Shown: positions 42,887-51,759 of the stretch, one piece after another | How positions within the stretch are numbered: the stretch's first letter is position 1 | Layout: the number at the start of each line of letters is the position of its first letter | NCBI GenBank assembly: GCA_963840275.1 | Contig: CAWIYK010000009.1 | Location: 186,001-250,000 of the forward strand | Source: Actinophytocola sp963840275 | GTDB lineage: Bacteria; Actinomycetota; Actinomycetes; Mycobacteriales; Pseudonocardiaceae | Length of the DNA: 64,000 nucleotides | Direction: 5' to 3' | Notes under the pieces: model-generated | The model's input: only the letters and a program-made list of their open reading frames with translations | Databases searched by the model: none | Told to the model about the DNA's origin: nothing | Program-made: the position numbers and the translations under genes

Positions 42887-44439
42887 CGCTTGCCGTCCTT
42901 CTCGAGTCTGGCCCAGATCGCGGCCCTCAGCTCGTCGTGGTCGGAGAAGGGGTGCACGACGCCGCTGATCTCCTGTCCGGTCTCGTGGCCCTTGCCCGCG
43001 ATGACCACCACGTCCCCGGAGCGGGCGCGGTTCACCGCCTCGGTGATCGCGGCGCGGCGGTCGCCGATGTCGAGCACCTCGCCGCGGTCGCGGGGCGGGA
43101 CGGCGTGCGCGCCGGCCAGCGCCTCGGCCCGGATCGCGGCCGGCTCCTCGGTGCGGGGGTTGTCGTCGGTGACGATCAGCACGTCGCTGCGGCGGGCGGC
43201 GGCCTCGCCCATCATCGGGCGCTTCTCGACGTCGCGGTCGCCGCCACAGCCGAGGACGACGATCACCCGGCCGTCGGTGCGGGCCCGCATGGCGTCGAGC
43301 GCCAGCGCGACCGCGGCGGGCTTGTGCGCGTAGTCGACGACCGCGGTGAAGTCCTGGCCGAGCGCGACCCGTTCCATCCGGCCGGGCACCTCGACCGCGC
43401 CGAGCCCGGCGGCGATGTCGGCCGGGTCGACGCCGACCGCGTGCAGGCAGCCGGCCGCGAGCAGCGCGTTCGCGACGTTGAACGCGCCGGGCATGGGCAG
43501 CGTGACGTCCATGGTCACGTCCGGGCCGTGGATGGTGAAGCGCTGCTCACCGGAGTACGTGGTGGTCAGGCCGGTCGCGGTCCAGTCGGCCCCGCCCGAG
43601 GTGGCGACGGTGACCGTGTGCGGCGTGACGAGGCGCTTGCCCCACTCGCCGTCGACGCACACCACCTCGGTGGTCGACCGGCCGTCGAACAGCAGCGCCT
43701 TGGCCTGGAAGTAGTCCTCCATGTCCGGGTGGAAGTCCAGGTGGTCGCGCGAGAGGTTGGTGAACCCGCCGACCGCGAACCGGGTGCCGTTGACGCGGCC
43801 GAGCGCGAGCGCGTGGCTCGAGACCTCCATCGGCACGTGGGTGACACCGCGCTCGACCATCACCGCGAACAGCGCCTGCAGGTCGGGTGCCTCCGGCGTG
43901 GTGAACGCGCTCGCGAGCCGCTCGCCCGCGATGCGGGTCTCGACGGTGCCGACCAGGCCGGTCCGGTGGCCGGCGGCCTGCAGCCCCGCCTCGATCATGT
44001 ACGTGGTGGTGGTCTTGCCGGACGTGCCGGTCACGCCGATCGCGGCCAGGTGCAGCGACGGCTCGCCGTAGATCCAGGCGGCGACCGAGCCGAGGACGCG
44101 GCGGGGGTCCTCGTGCACGAGGACGGGGATGGCGGCGTCCCGCAGCGCGGGGCGCGCGGCGCCCGCCTCGTCGGTCAGCACACCGACCGCGCCGGCGCGG
44201 ATGGCCGAGTCGGCGAAGTCCGCGCCGTGCACGCGGGCGCCGGGCAGCGCGGCGAACAGGTCACCGGGGAGCACGTGCTGGGCACGCAGCGTAGCGCCGG
44301 TGACGGGTGGGTCACCGGCGCTGTCGCGCGCGATCAGCCGCGCGTCCGCCCGCGCGACCAAGGTGGCGAGCGGTACGGGTTCGATCCTGGTGGGGCGAGG
44401 CGGTGCCGTCACAGCCTTGCCAACGAGCTTGGCGGGCAC
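42883..44439 (-). CDS. murE: UDP-MurNAc-L-Ala-D-Glu--meso-diaminopimelate ligase
   Basis: MurE adds the third stem-peptide residue. The DNPR motif at about residues 425-428 (VTDDNPRTEEP) marks meso-diaminopimelate specificity, as expected for this wall type. Also present are TLRAQHVLPGDLFAALPGARVHGADFA, the ATP loop GVTGTSGKTTTTYMIE and NLSRDHLDFHPDMEDYFQAK. The start is unsure: GTG at 44439 (given) or GTG at 44412, neither with a good ribosome-binding site; homology begins at EPVPLATLV. In most actinobacteria ftsI lies directly upstream, but here a rhomboid gene lies 85 bp upstream, so a promoter of its own in 44440-44524 is likely. Confidence 0.95.
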   Translation of the reverse strand: MPAKLVGKAVTAPPRPTRIEPVPLATLVARADARLIARDSAGDPPVTGATLRAQHVLPGDLFAALPGARVHGADFADSAIRAGAVGVLTDEAGAARPALRDAAIPVLVHEDPRRVLGSVAAWIYGEPSLHLAAIGVTGTSGKTTTTYMIEAGLQAAGHRTGLVGTVETRIAGERLASAFTTPEAPDLQALFAVMVERGVTHVPMEVSSHALALGRVNGTRFAVGGFTNLSRDHLDFHPDMEDYFQAKALLFDGRSTTEVVCVDGEWGKRLVTPHTVTVATSGGADWTATGLTTTYSGEQRFTIHGPDVTMDVTLPMPGAFNVANALLAAGCLHAVGVDPADIAAGLGAVEVPGRMERVALGQDFTAVVDYAHKPAAVALALDAMRARTDGRVIVVLGCGGDRDVEKRPMMGEAAARRSDVLIVTDDNPRTEEPAAIRAEALAGAHAVPPRDRGEVLDIGDRRAAITEAVNRARSGDVVVIAGKGHETGQEISGVVHPFSDHDELRAAIWARLEKDGKR

Positions 44440-44524
44440 GTCGCGGAAGGTTACCTGCGCACGGAGGGCGATCACGGACACCCTGGTGCGGGCGGCCGTG
44501 TCGGGCTCGGCTAGTGCCAGAACG

Positions 44525-45184
44525 CTACCCGGGCGGGGGCAGGCCAGGGAGCGTGTCGGCGACGGCGTCCGGTTTGCGGCGCGGGGTGCGGACGACGAGC
44601 GCGGCGACCATGCCGCCGACCATCCCGGCGACGTGGCCCTGCCACGACACACCCTCGATGCCGAAGCCGACCGAGTTCCACATCGCGTACCCGTAGGCGA
44701 GCCCGATGCCGATCGAGATCACGACGTCCACCGGCCGCCGGTCGACGAGCCCGCGCATCAGCAGGTAGCCGAAGTAGCCGAACACGACGCCGCTGGCGCC
44801 GACCGTGATGCTGTCCGCCGGCGAGAACAGCCAGACGCCTAGCCCGCCGATCACGATCACCACGAGCGTCATCAGCAGGAACCGCTTCGGGCTGGGGATC
44901 GCCGCGATCACCCCGAGGCTGAACAGCGGCAGCGCGTTGCCGGCCAGGTGCTCGAGGCTGCCGTGCAGGAACGGCGAGGTGAGGATGTCGACGAGGCTGC
45001 TCGGGTTCCTCGGCAGGATCCCGCCGGAGGAGGCCAGCGAGTAGTCGGTGCCGGCGTTGACGAATTGCACGACCCACAGCAGCGCCAGGAAGGCGACCAT
45101 CAGCGCGGCGGCCCGGCCCATGGGGCTGGCCAGGGACCCGTCGTCGGCGGCGACCGGCCGCGGCGCGCTCGGCAGAGTGCTCAC
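44525..45184 (-). CDS. Rhomboid-family intramembrane serine protease
   Basis: The 219-residue membrane protein cleaves within or near membrane helices. Six hydrophobic segments are visible. The catalytic Ser is in VGASGVVFGYFGYL and the His in WQGHVAGMVGGMVAA; the helix-2 FLHGSLEHLAGNALPLFSLG motif (H, N positions) is typical of rhomboids. GTG start at 45184. The gene lies upstream of murE on the same strand, inside the segment that splits the dcw cluster. No substrate can be inferred. Confidence 0.92.
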   Translation of the reverse strand: MSTLPSAPRPVAADDGSLASPMGRAAALMVAFLALLWVVQFVNAGTDYSLASSGGILPRNPSSLVDILTSPFLHGSLEHLAGNALPLFSLGVIAAIPSPKRFLLMTLVVIVIGGLGVWLFSPADSITVGASGVVFGYFGYLLMRGLVDRRPVDVVISIGIGLAYGYAMWNSVGFGIEGVSWQGHVAGMVGGMVAALVVRTPRRKPDAVADTLPGLPPPG

Positions 45185-45259
45185 CGGGACGAGTATGGAT
45201 CGCCCACGAGGACACCGGAAGACGCGCGACGATCACGGTTCGAACGTGGCGACTCAGCC

Positions 45260-46042
45260 TCAGCCGCGGCCGGCGGCCTCGATGCCGTCGAGGAAGACGA
45301 CGAGGCCGGAGCGGAACGTCTCCGTCGACGACTGCTCCTGGTACGGGGTGGTCTCGCCGTCCAGCGTGAAGCCGCCGGCCTGCGCGAGCCTGGTGACCAT
45401 CGGGAACCGCGTGTCGAAGTCGGTCGCCACCTCCTGGAGCAGCGCGGAGCGGCCGAACCACCACTCGTCGTCGGCGGTGCCGGTGGCGGCCTCGGCGTCG
45501 CGGGCCTCGGCGATCGTCTGCGCCACCCCGCGCACGAACTGGAACAGGGCGCCGGTCACGCGCCGGATCTCGACCGGTTCGAGGTCGGTCTCGAACATGA
45601 TGCGCAGCACGGAGTCGAGCACGACGTACTCGTTCGGCCCGAGGACCGGCCGCGCCTGCGACACCTGCAGCACCCACGGGTGGCGCAGGTAGAACAGCCA
45701 CAGGTCCTCCGCCCACGCGGTCAGCGCCGGGCGCCAGCCCGCGCCGAGCTCCTGGTCGGCTGGCATCTCGGCGAGCACCGAGTCGTACATGAGGTCGACG
45801 AGCTCGCTCTTGCTCGGCACGTAGGTGTAGAGCGCCATCGCGGTGCAGCCGAGCCGCTCCCCCACCGCGCGCATCGACAGCGACCCCATGCCGTGCGAGT
45901 CGGCGACCTCGACGGCCGCGGCGACGATCGCGTCGACGGACAGGCCCGGCTTCGGCCCGGGGCGCACCTCGTCGGTGCCCGGCGTGCGCCAGAGCAGCGA
46001 CATCGCGCGCCGGGCATCGCCCTGACCGGCGAAGACGACCAA
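45260..46042 (-). CDS. TetR-family repressor
   Basis: The 260-residue regulator has a TetR helix-turn-helix at about residues 33-80 (LSVDAIVAAAVEVADSHG, SLSMRAVGERLGCTAMALYTYVPSKSELVDLM) and a ligand-binding C-terminal domain. The TTG at 46042 is chosen because AAGGAG lies 8 nt upstream; ATG at 46003 is an alternative without a ribosome-binding site. It is divergent from the UvrA-like gene. Twin inverted repeats lie between the two, one of them next to its own ribosome-binding site, so it probably represses itself and the uvrA-like operon. The ligand is unknown, perhaps a DNA-binding drug. Confidence 0.9.
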   Translation of the reverse strand: MVVFAGQGDARRAMSLLWRTPGTDEVRPGPKPGLSVDAIVAAAVEVADSHGMGSLSMRAVGERLGCTAMALYTYVPSKSELVDLMYDSVLAEMPADQELGAGWRPALTAWAEDLWLFYLRHPWVLQVSQARPVLGPNEYVVLDSVLRIMFETDLEPVEIRRVTGALFQFVRGVAQTIAEARDAEAATGTADDEWWFGRSALLQEVATDFDTRFPMVTRLAQAGGFTLDGETTPYQEQSSTETFRSGLVVFLDGIEAAGRG

Positions 46043-46052
46043 GGTTGCAACT

Positions 46053-46102
46053 CCTTACACCGTAAAGTAGCGTGGCTCGAGCCATCACTTTACAGCATAA
46101 AG
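46053..46102. promoter_or_regulatory. Twin TetR-type operators
   Basis: Two 15-bp near-palindromes of the form CTTTAC-NNN-GTAAAG lie 35 bp apart: CCTTACACCGTAAAG at 46053-46067 and CTTTACAGCATAAAG at 46088-46102. Each has one mismatch. They fill the 72-bp divergent gap, one next to the TetR start and one just upstream of the UvrA-like start. The AT-rich character stands out from the surroundings. Confidence 0.75.
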
Positions 46103-46114
46103 AGAGAGGCGGCG

Positions 46115-48389
46115 ATGGGTCGATCACCGGCCGACAGCCACGACATGATCGAGGTGCGCGGCGCCAGGGCGAACAACCTGGCCGACATCTCGCTCGACAT
46201 CCCCAAGCGCAGGCTCACCGTCTTCACCGGTGTCTCCGGGTCCGGCAAGTCCTCCCTCGTGTTCGGCACCATCGCCGCGGAGTCGCAGCGGCTGATCAAC
46301 GAGACGTACTCGGCGTTCCTCCAGTCGTTCATGCCGAGCATGGGCCGCCCGGACGTGGACGCGCTGCGCAACCTGAGCGCCGCGATCCTCGTGGACCAGG
46401 AGCGGATGGGCGCGAACTCCCGGTCCACGGTCGGCACGGCCACCGACGCGCACACGATGCTGCGGATCGTGTTCAGCCGGGTCGGCGTCCCGCACGTCGG
46501 CCCGTCGACGGCGTTCAGCTTCAACCTGCCCGACGGCATGTGCCCAGCGCTGCGAGGGCATCGGCAAGGTCAACGCGGTCGACGTGGACCAGCTCGTCGA
46601 CCGCGAGCTCTCGCTGCAGGAGGGCGCGATCACCGTGCCGAACTTCACGGTCGACTCCTGGTACTGGCAGTCGATGGCGTACTCGGGCTTCGTCGACCCG
46701 GACAAGAAGCTGCGGGACTACACCGAGCAGGAGTGGGACGACTTCCTCAACAAGCCGGCCACGAAGGTCAAGTACGGCACGATCAACTCCACGTACGAGG
46801 GCCTGCTGGTCAAGGTGCAGCGGCACGTTCCTGTCGAAGGACCGGGAGTCGATGCAGCCGCACATCCGGGCGTTCGTCGACCGGGCGGTGACGTTCAGCC
46901 GGTGCCCGGCGTGCCGGGGCGCGCGGCTGAACGAGGCGGCGCTGTCCGCGCGGATCGCCGGGCGCAACATCGCCGACTGCTCGGCCATGCAGATCAACGA
47001 CCTCGCCAAGTTCGTCCGCGGGATCGACGACCCGTCGGTGGCGCCGCTGCTGACGACGCTGCGCGAGACGCTCGACTCGCTCGTCGAGATCGGCCTCGGC
47101 TACCTGTCAGCCTCGACCGCGAGTCGGGCACGCTGTCCGGCGGCGAGGCGCAGCGCGTGAAGATGGTGCGGCACCTCGGTTCCAGCCTCACCGACGTGAC
47201 CTACGTGTTCGACGAGCCGACCGTCGGCCTGCACCCGCACGACATCGCAGCGGATGAACAACCTGCTGCTCCTGTTGCGGGACAAGGGGAACACGGTGCT
47301 CGTGGTGGAGCACAAGCCGGAGACCATCGAGATCGCGGACCACGTGGTCGACCTCGGCCCGGGCGCGGGCCCGGCCGGCGGGCAGGTGTGCTTCACCGGA
47401 GACGTGGCCGGCCTGCGCGCGTCGGACACGTTGACCGGCCGGCACCTCGACCACCGGGTGACGGTGAAGTCGCGGTGCCGGCAGGCGACCGGTCAGCTCG
47501 AGATCCGGAACGCGTCGCTGCACAACCTGCGGGACGTGAGCGTGGACCTCCCGCTCGGCGTGCTGACCGTGGTGACCGGCGTGGCCGGGTCGGGCAAGAG
47601 CTCGCTGATCCACGGCTCGCTGCGCGGCCGTGAGGGCGTCACGGTGGTGGACCAGTCGGCGATCCGCGGCTCGCGCCGCTCCAACCCGGCGACCTACACC
47701 GGTCTGCTCGACCCCATCCGGACCGCGTTCGCCAAGGCCAACGGCGTGAAGGCAGCCCTGTTCTCGCGCGAACTCGCGAAGGTGCGTGCCAGAACTGCAA
47801 GGGCATCGGGCTCGTGTACACGGACCTGGCGATGATGGCCGGCGTCGCGTCGGTGTGCGAACAGTGCGAGGGCAAGCGGTACACGGCGGAGGTGCTCGGG
47901 TACACGTTGCGGGGCAAGAACATCAGCGAGGTGCTGGCGATGTCGGTCGCGCAGGCGCGGGAGTTCTTCCCCAGCGGCCAGGCACGGGCCATCCTCGACC
48001 GGCTCGCGGACGTCGGCCTCGGCTACCTCGGCCTCGGGCAGCCGCTGACCACGCTGTCCGGCGGCGAACGGCAACGGGTGAAGCTGGCGATCCACATGGC
48101 CGACGGCGCGGGCGTCTACGTGCTGGACGAGCCGACGACGGGTCTGCACCTCGCGGACGTCGACCAGCTGCTCGCGCTGCTGGACCGGTTGGTGGACAAC
48201 GGGAACACGGTCATCGTGATCGAGCACCACCAGGCGGTGATGGCGTACGCGGACTGGATCGTCGACCTGGGCCCCGGCGCGGGCCACGACGGCGGTGAGA
48301 TCGTGTTCACCGGCACCCCGGCAGAGTTGGTGGCCACGGGCGACTCGCTGACCGCGCGTCACCTCCGCGAGTACCTGGCGCGGCCATGA
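46115..48389 (+). pseudogene. UvrA-like ABC ATPase (short, drug-resistance type), interrupted by five frameshift sites
   Basis: Short UvrA paralogues (about 750 residues, without the full DNA-damage domains) protect producers from DNA-binding drugs in known cases. Six segments in alternating frames join in order: MIEVRGARANNLADI and TGVSGSGKSSLVFG (Walker A 1); GAITVPNF; PHIRAFVDRAVTF with CPAC zinc Cys; LSGGEAQRVKMVRHLGSSLTDVTY; VVTGVAGSGKSSLIHG (Walker A 2) and GSRRSNPATYTG; LSGGERQRVKLAIHMADG with LDEPTTGLH. Shifts fall near 46545, 46824, 47108, 47247 and 47770. They are explained by seven inserted bases in all; removing them gives 755 residues. The stop overlaps the next gene's start (ATGA). 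Confidence 0.88.
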
Positions 48390-49198
48390 GCCTGGTGGCG
48401 GAGGTCGAGGTCGAGTCGGTCACACGGATCACCCCGCGGATGGCCAGGGTGACGTTCACCGGCGAGGGGCTCGCCGAGCTGGCGACGTGGCCGGACCAGC
48501 AACTGAAGCTGCTGTTCCCGCCGCCGGGTCGTGAGCTGCGTCTGCCGGACGAGCCCGCCGAGGGCGACGGGATGCGCTGGTACACGGCCTACCAGGCGAT
48601 GCCCGACCGGCCGACGATGCGCGGCTTCACGGTTCGGCGGCTCTCCGGCGGGCGGCTGGTGGTGGACTTCGTGCTCCACACCCACGGCGGCCCGGCCGCG
48701 ACCTGGGCCGGCAATGCCAAACCGGGCGACCGGTTGGCCAGGTACGGCCCGGCGGAGGTGTACGCGCGGCCGTTGGACTTCGCGGCGGACTGGTTGCTGC
48801 TGGCCGGTGACGAGACCGCGCTGCCGGCGATCGGCTCACTGCTGGAGACGGTCGCGCCGAGCCGGGCGACGGTGTTGGTGGAGGTGGCGGACGCGGCCGA
48901 GGAGCAGGACCTGCCCGGGGTCCGCTGGCTGCACAGGGACGGCGCCCCACACGGCCGGCTGCTCGCGGAGGCGGTGCGGGCACTGGAGGTGCCGGCCACG
49001 TCGACGTTCGCGTGGCTGGCCGGCGAGGCGTCGACGGTCCGCCTGCTGCGCAGAGACCTGGTGTCCCGGGGAGTCCCCAAGAAGTCGATCGACTTCGCCG
49101 GGTACTGGCGCAGCACCCTCACACAGGACGACGCCCTGACCGAGGCCGACATGGCCGAGCTGCGGGAACGCCTGGCGGAGCTGGAGGAGGGCCGGTAA
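48386..49198 (+). CDS. Siderophore-interacting protein / ferric reductase (SIP family)
   Basis: The 270-residue flavoprotein of the ViuB/SIP group releases iron from siderophores by reduction. It has an N-terminal FAD-binding barrel (MARVTFTGEGLAEL, then RWYTAYQ at the R-x-Y-(T/S) flavin motif) and a C-terminal NAD(P)H domain (LLAGDETALPAIGSLLETV, FAWLAGEASTVRLLRRDLVSRGVPKKSIDFAGYW). The C-terminal GYWR is the SIP hallmark. The ATG overlaps the uvrA-like stop, so both are under the TetR operators. A role in handling a redox-active drug is possible but unproven. Confidence 0.9.
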   Translation: MSLVAEVEVESVTRITPRMARVTFTGEGLAELATWPDQQLKLLFPPPGRELRLPDEPAEGDGMRWYTAYQAMPDRPTMRGFTVRRLSGGRLVVDFVLHTHGGPAATWAGNAKPGDRLARYGPAEVYARPLDFAADWLLLAGDETALPAIGSLLETVAPSRATVLVEVADAAEEQDLPGVRWLHRDGAPHGRLLAEAVRALEVPATSTFAWLAGEASTVRLLRRDLVSRGVPKKSIDFAGYWRSTLTQDDALTEADMAELRERLAELEEGR

Positions 49199-49242
49199 AC
49201 GGCGTGGCGGTGTCGATCAGGAGCACGGTGTGCTGGCTGCGA

Positions 49243-50820
49243 TCACAATCCCGCACGCCTCAGCTCATCCAGCAGAGCCGGTCGTCGCGTGTTCCCCGAC
49301 CGCACCGCGGCGACGAACTCATCGAAGGCAACAGCCTCCCCGCAACGGGACGACACCAAGGAAAGCTCCCCCAGCAGCACGGCGGCCTCCCGATAGCAGT
49401 CCCGCCCGGATCGCTCGAGGCACTCCGTCACCAACGCCCGGTAGGCCGCCACCACGTCGGCGGGGTGCGTCTCCCCTCTGCGGCGCACGACCTCGACGCC
49501 CGCGTGGCCGTACTTGGCCGCCGCCAGCCACGCCTCCTCCACCTCGTCGTCGTCGAGCAGTGCGCCCACCAGCTCCGTCGGCTCACCGGCGGCGAGCACG
49601 TCCAGCGCCCAGGACCGCAGACCGGACCACACCTTCACCTCGACCGCCGTGTCCCGCAGCCGCGCGTAGCACAACCGCGTCGGGGCCGAGCGCAGCGCCG
49701 CCTTGCGCAGCTCCACCGCCTCGTCGCCGCGCAGTCCGTCCACATAGGACCGCACCAGCAGCTCCGTCAGCTCGAGATCCTGCGTCTCGTCGACGCCGCG
49801 TTCCGCCCATGTGATCGCCTCCGGCAACCGGCCGGCATGCCGCAGCACCCCGACGATCTCCCGGTACGCCTTCGGCTGCGGCAGGCTGTCCGACAACACG
49901 TCGACGAGCGCGTCCACGTCGCCCTCCGCCTTCGCCAGCTCGCTCCGCATCGCGCGCAGCGTGTCGGTCCGGTCGGAGTCGTCGGGCAGCGCCTGCCACG
50001 CGTCGCGGACCAGGGTGCGGTACGCCGCCATGCCGGTCTCGCCGAGCGGCTCCGCGAAGTCGGCGAGATCGACGGTCGGCCAGGTGGTCCACGCGAGCCG
50101 GAGCTCGAACAGCCACGTGGCGAGCTTCGTCGGGTTCGGGCGCGCGGCGGCACACGCCCTGGCGTACAGCTTGAGCGCCCGCCGGCAGACGGCGGCGACC
50201 GCGCCGGTCGAGTCGTCTACCCTGGTCACGGCGTCGGCCAACCGCTCGACGGCGTGCCGCGCGAGCGGCCGCGCCTCCGCGGCGTGGCCGGACTCGACCA
50301 GCTCGCGGACGGTGTCGAGCACGTCCTTGGCGCGCGCCGCGTAACCGTCGTCGACAAAACCGCGGACCCGCAGCGCGCCGTCGAGCTGCCGGCGCAGCAC
50401 CGCGACCTGCGGCGCGCCCGTGGTGCCCGCGGCCCGCAGCGTCAGCCGCCGGTACAGCGCCGGGTCCCGGTTCGCCTGCTCCAGCAACAGGTTCGCGAGC
50501 TCACCGACGTCGAGCGAACGCAGGTACGCGCCGAGGTCGGCGCCCTGCGCGGGCGCGCCGTCGGCGAGCAGCGCCAGCCCGACGGCGACACAGTGCTTGC
50601 AGAAGTTCCCCTCGGTGCCGAACGGGCAGCCGCACTCACCGACCAGCGCGTCGTCGTCCCGTCCGAGCCACACCTCGTAGTCGTGGGTGCCGCGCACGGT
50701 CGCCCGCATCCCGTACACGGTCGGCTGCAGATCCCCCACCGCGTCGACGTACTCCCGACCGCGCCGGAAGGACGCCGCACCCGCGGCGCGGCTCAGATCG
50801 TCCTCGGTGAACCAGACCAT
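49243..50820 (-). CDS. SWIM zinc-finger protein with helical-repeat C-terminus
   Basis: The 525-residue protein has a SWIM finger at about residues 60-78 (ECGCPFGTEGNFCKHC, the CxC...CxH motif) after a SFRRGREYVDAV helix. The rest (about 100-525) is alpha-helical, resembling stacked repeats of the TPR kind (ALYRRLTLRAAG, EARPLARHAVERLADAV, LPEAITWAERGVDETQDLELTELLVRSY). SWIM fingers bind DNA or proteins; the role here is unknown. ATG at 50820 is given; GTG at 50838 is possible. It is convergent with the SIP gene and lies 41 bp after the dehalogenase-like gene. Confidence 0.82.
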   Translation of the reverse strand: MVWFTEDDLSRAAGAASFRRGREYVDAVGDLQPTVYGMRATVRGTHDYEVWLGRDDDALVGECGCPFGTEGNFCKHCVAVGLALLADGAPAQGADLGAYLRSLDVGELANLLLEQANRDPALYRRLTLRAAGTTGAPQVAVLRRQLDGALRVRGFVDDGYAARAKDVLDTVRELVESGHAAEARPLARHAVERLADAVTRVDDSTGAVAAVCRRALKLYARACAAARPNPTKLATWLFELRLAWTTWPTVDLADFAEPLGETGMAAYRTLVRDAWQALPDDSDRTDTLRAMRSELAKAEGDVDALVDVLSDSLPQPKAYREIVGVLRHAGRLPEAITWAERGVDETQDLELTELLVRSYVDGLRGDEAVELRKAALRSAPTRLCYARLRDTAVEVKVWSGLRSWALDVLAAGEPTELVGALLDDDEVEEAWLAAAKYGHAGVEVVRRRGETHPADVVAAYRALVTECLERSGRDCYREAAVLLGELSLVSSRCGEAVAFDEFVAAVRSGNTRRPALLDELRRAGL

Positions 50821-50861
50821 CCGCCAATCCAAGCGCACCCCACCGACAATTCCGCAACCGC

Positions 50862-51749
50862 TCAGTCCGACAGCATGAACTTCGCGATCTCCGCGCCGAG
50901 CCGCGCGCCCGCGTCCTCCTGCAGGAAGTGGCCCGCGTTCTCGATCGTGGGGTGCTCGCGGCCCTCGGCGCCGGGGATGTCCGACCGGAGCAGCGGCGCC
51001 ATCGGCCCGCTGATCGGGTCGCCGTCGCTGAACGCGACGAGGAACGGCTTGTCCCACGACCGCAGCACCTCCCACGCCGCGAGGTTCGCCGCCGACGCCG
51101 GGTCCTCGGGCGTCACCGGCACCAGGCCCGGCATCACCCTCGGCGCGACCTTGTACGACTCGTCCGGGAACGGCGCGTCGTAGGCGGCGCGCTCCGCGTC
51201 GGTCAGCCGGGTCCGGCAGCCGGCCTGCACGAAGCGGCCGATGTCCAGCGCCGGCGCGCTCTCCACGGCCCGCCGGAACTGCCACCACACGTCCGGCATC
51301 CCGTCCTTGCCGGTCGGCAGGCCGGTGTTGGCCGCGACGATCCGCGCCACCCGCGACGGGTGCTCCGCGGCGAGCCGCAGGCCGATCAGCCCGCCCCAGT
51401 CCTGGCCGACGACCGTGACGTCGCGCAGGTCCAGCGCGTCGAACGCCAGCGCGCGCACCCACTCGACGTGTGCGGCGTAGGAGTGCTCCGCGGCCACCGG
51501 CTTGTCCGACCGGCCGAACCCGACGAGATCCGGCGCCACGGCCCGGATCCCGGCGTCGGCCAGCACCGGCAACACCTTGCGGTACAGGAACGACCAGGTC
51601 GGCTCGCCGTGCAGCAGCAGAGCCACCGGACCGTCGGCCGGCCCGGCCGACACGTACGCCATCCGCAGGCCGCCGACCTCGGCGTAGGACGGCTCGTAGG
51701 GGAAGTCGGGCAGCGCGGCGAACCGCGACTCGGGTGTCCGCAGAACCAT
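50862..51749 (-). CDS. Haloalkane-dehalogenase-like alpha/beta hydrolase
   Basis: The 295-residue enzyme has the catalytic set of haloalkane dehalogenases: nucleophile Asp117 in VGQDWGG with halide-binding Trp118, HGEPTW (Glu49, Trp52) at the oxyanion side, acidic Asp244 in FSDGDPI and base His274 in ENAGHFLQED. Serine hydrolases of this fold would have Ser in place of Asp117. The native substrate in soil actinomycetes is usually unknown. ATG at 51749. It starts 10 bp after the ftsI stop, so it is probably co-transcribed with the division genes, which is unusual. Confidence 0.9.
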   Translation of the reverse strand: MVLRTPESRFAALPDFPYEPSYAEVGGLRMAYVSAGPADGPVALLLHGEPTWSFLYRKVLPVLADAGIRAVAPDLVGFGRSDKPVAAEHSYAAHVEWVRALAFDALDLRDVTVVGQDWGGLIGLRLAAEHPSRVARIVAANTGLPTGKDGMPDVWWQFRRAVESAPALDIGRFVQAGCRTRLTDAERAAYDAPFPDESYKVAPRVMPGLVPVTPEDPASAANLAAWEVLRSWDKPFLVAFSDGDPISGPMAPLLRSDIPGAEGREHPTIENAGHFLQEDAGARLGAEIAKFMLSD

Positions 51750-51759
51750 GCCGGACACC

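Noticed and set aside
46115..48389. Genuine nucleotide-excision UvrA
   Set aside because: The joined protein is about 755 residues, far shorter than housekeeping UvrA, and is organised with TetR and SIP genes.
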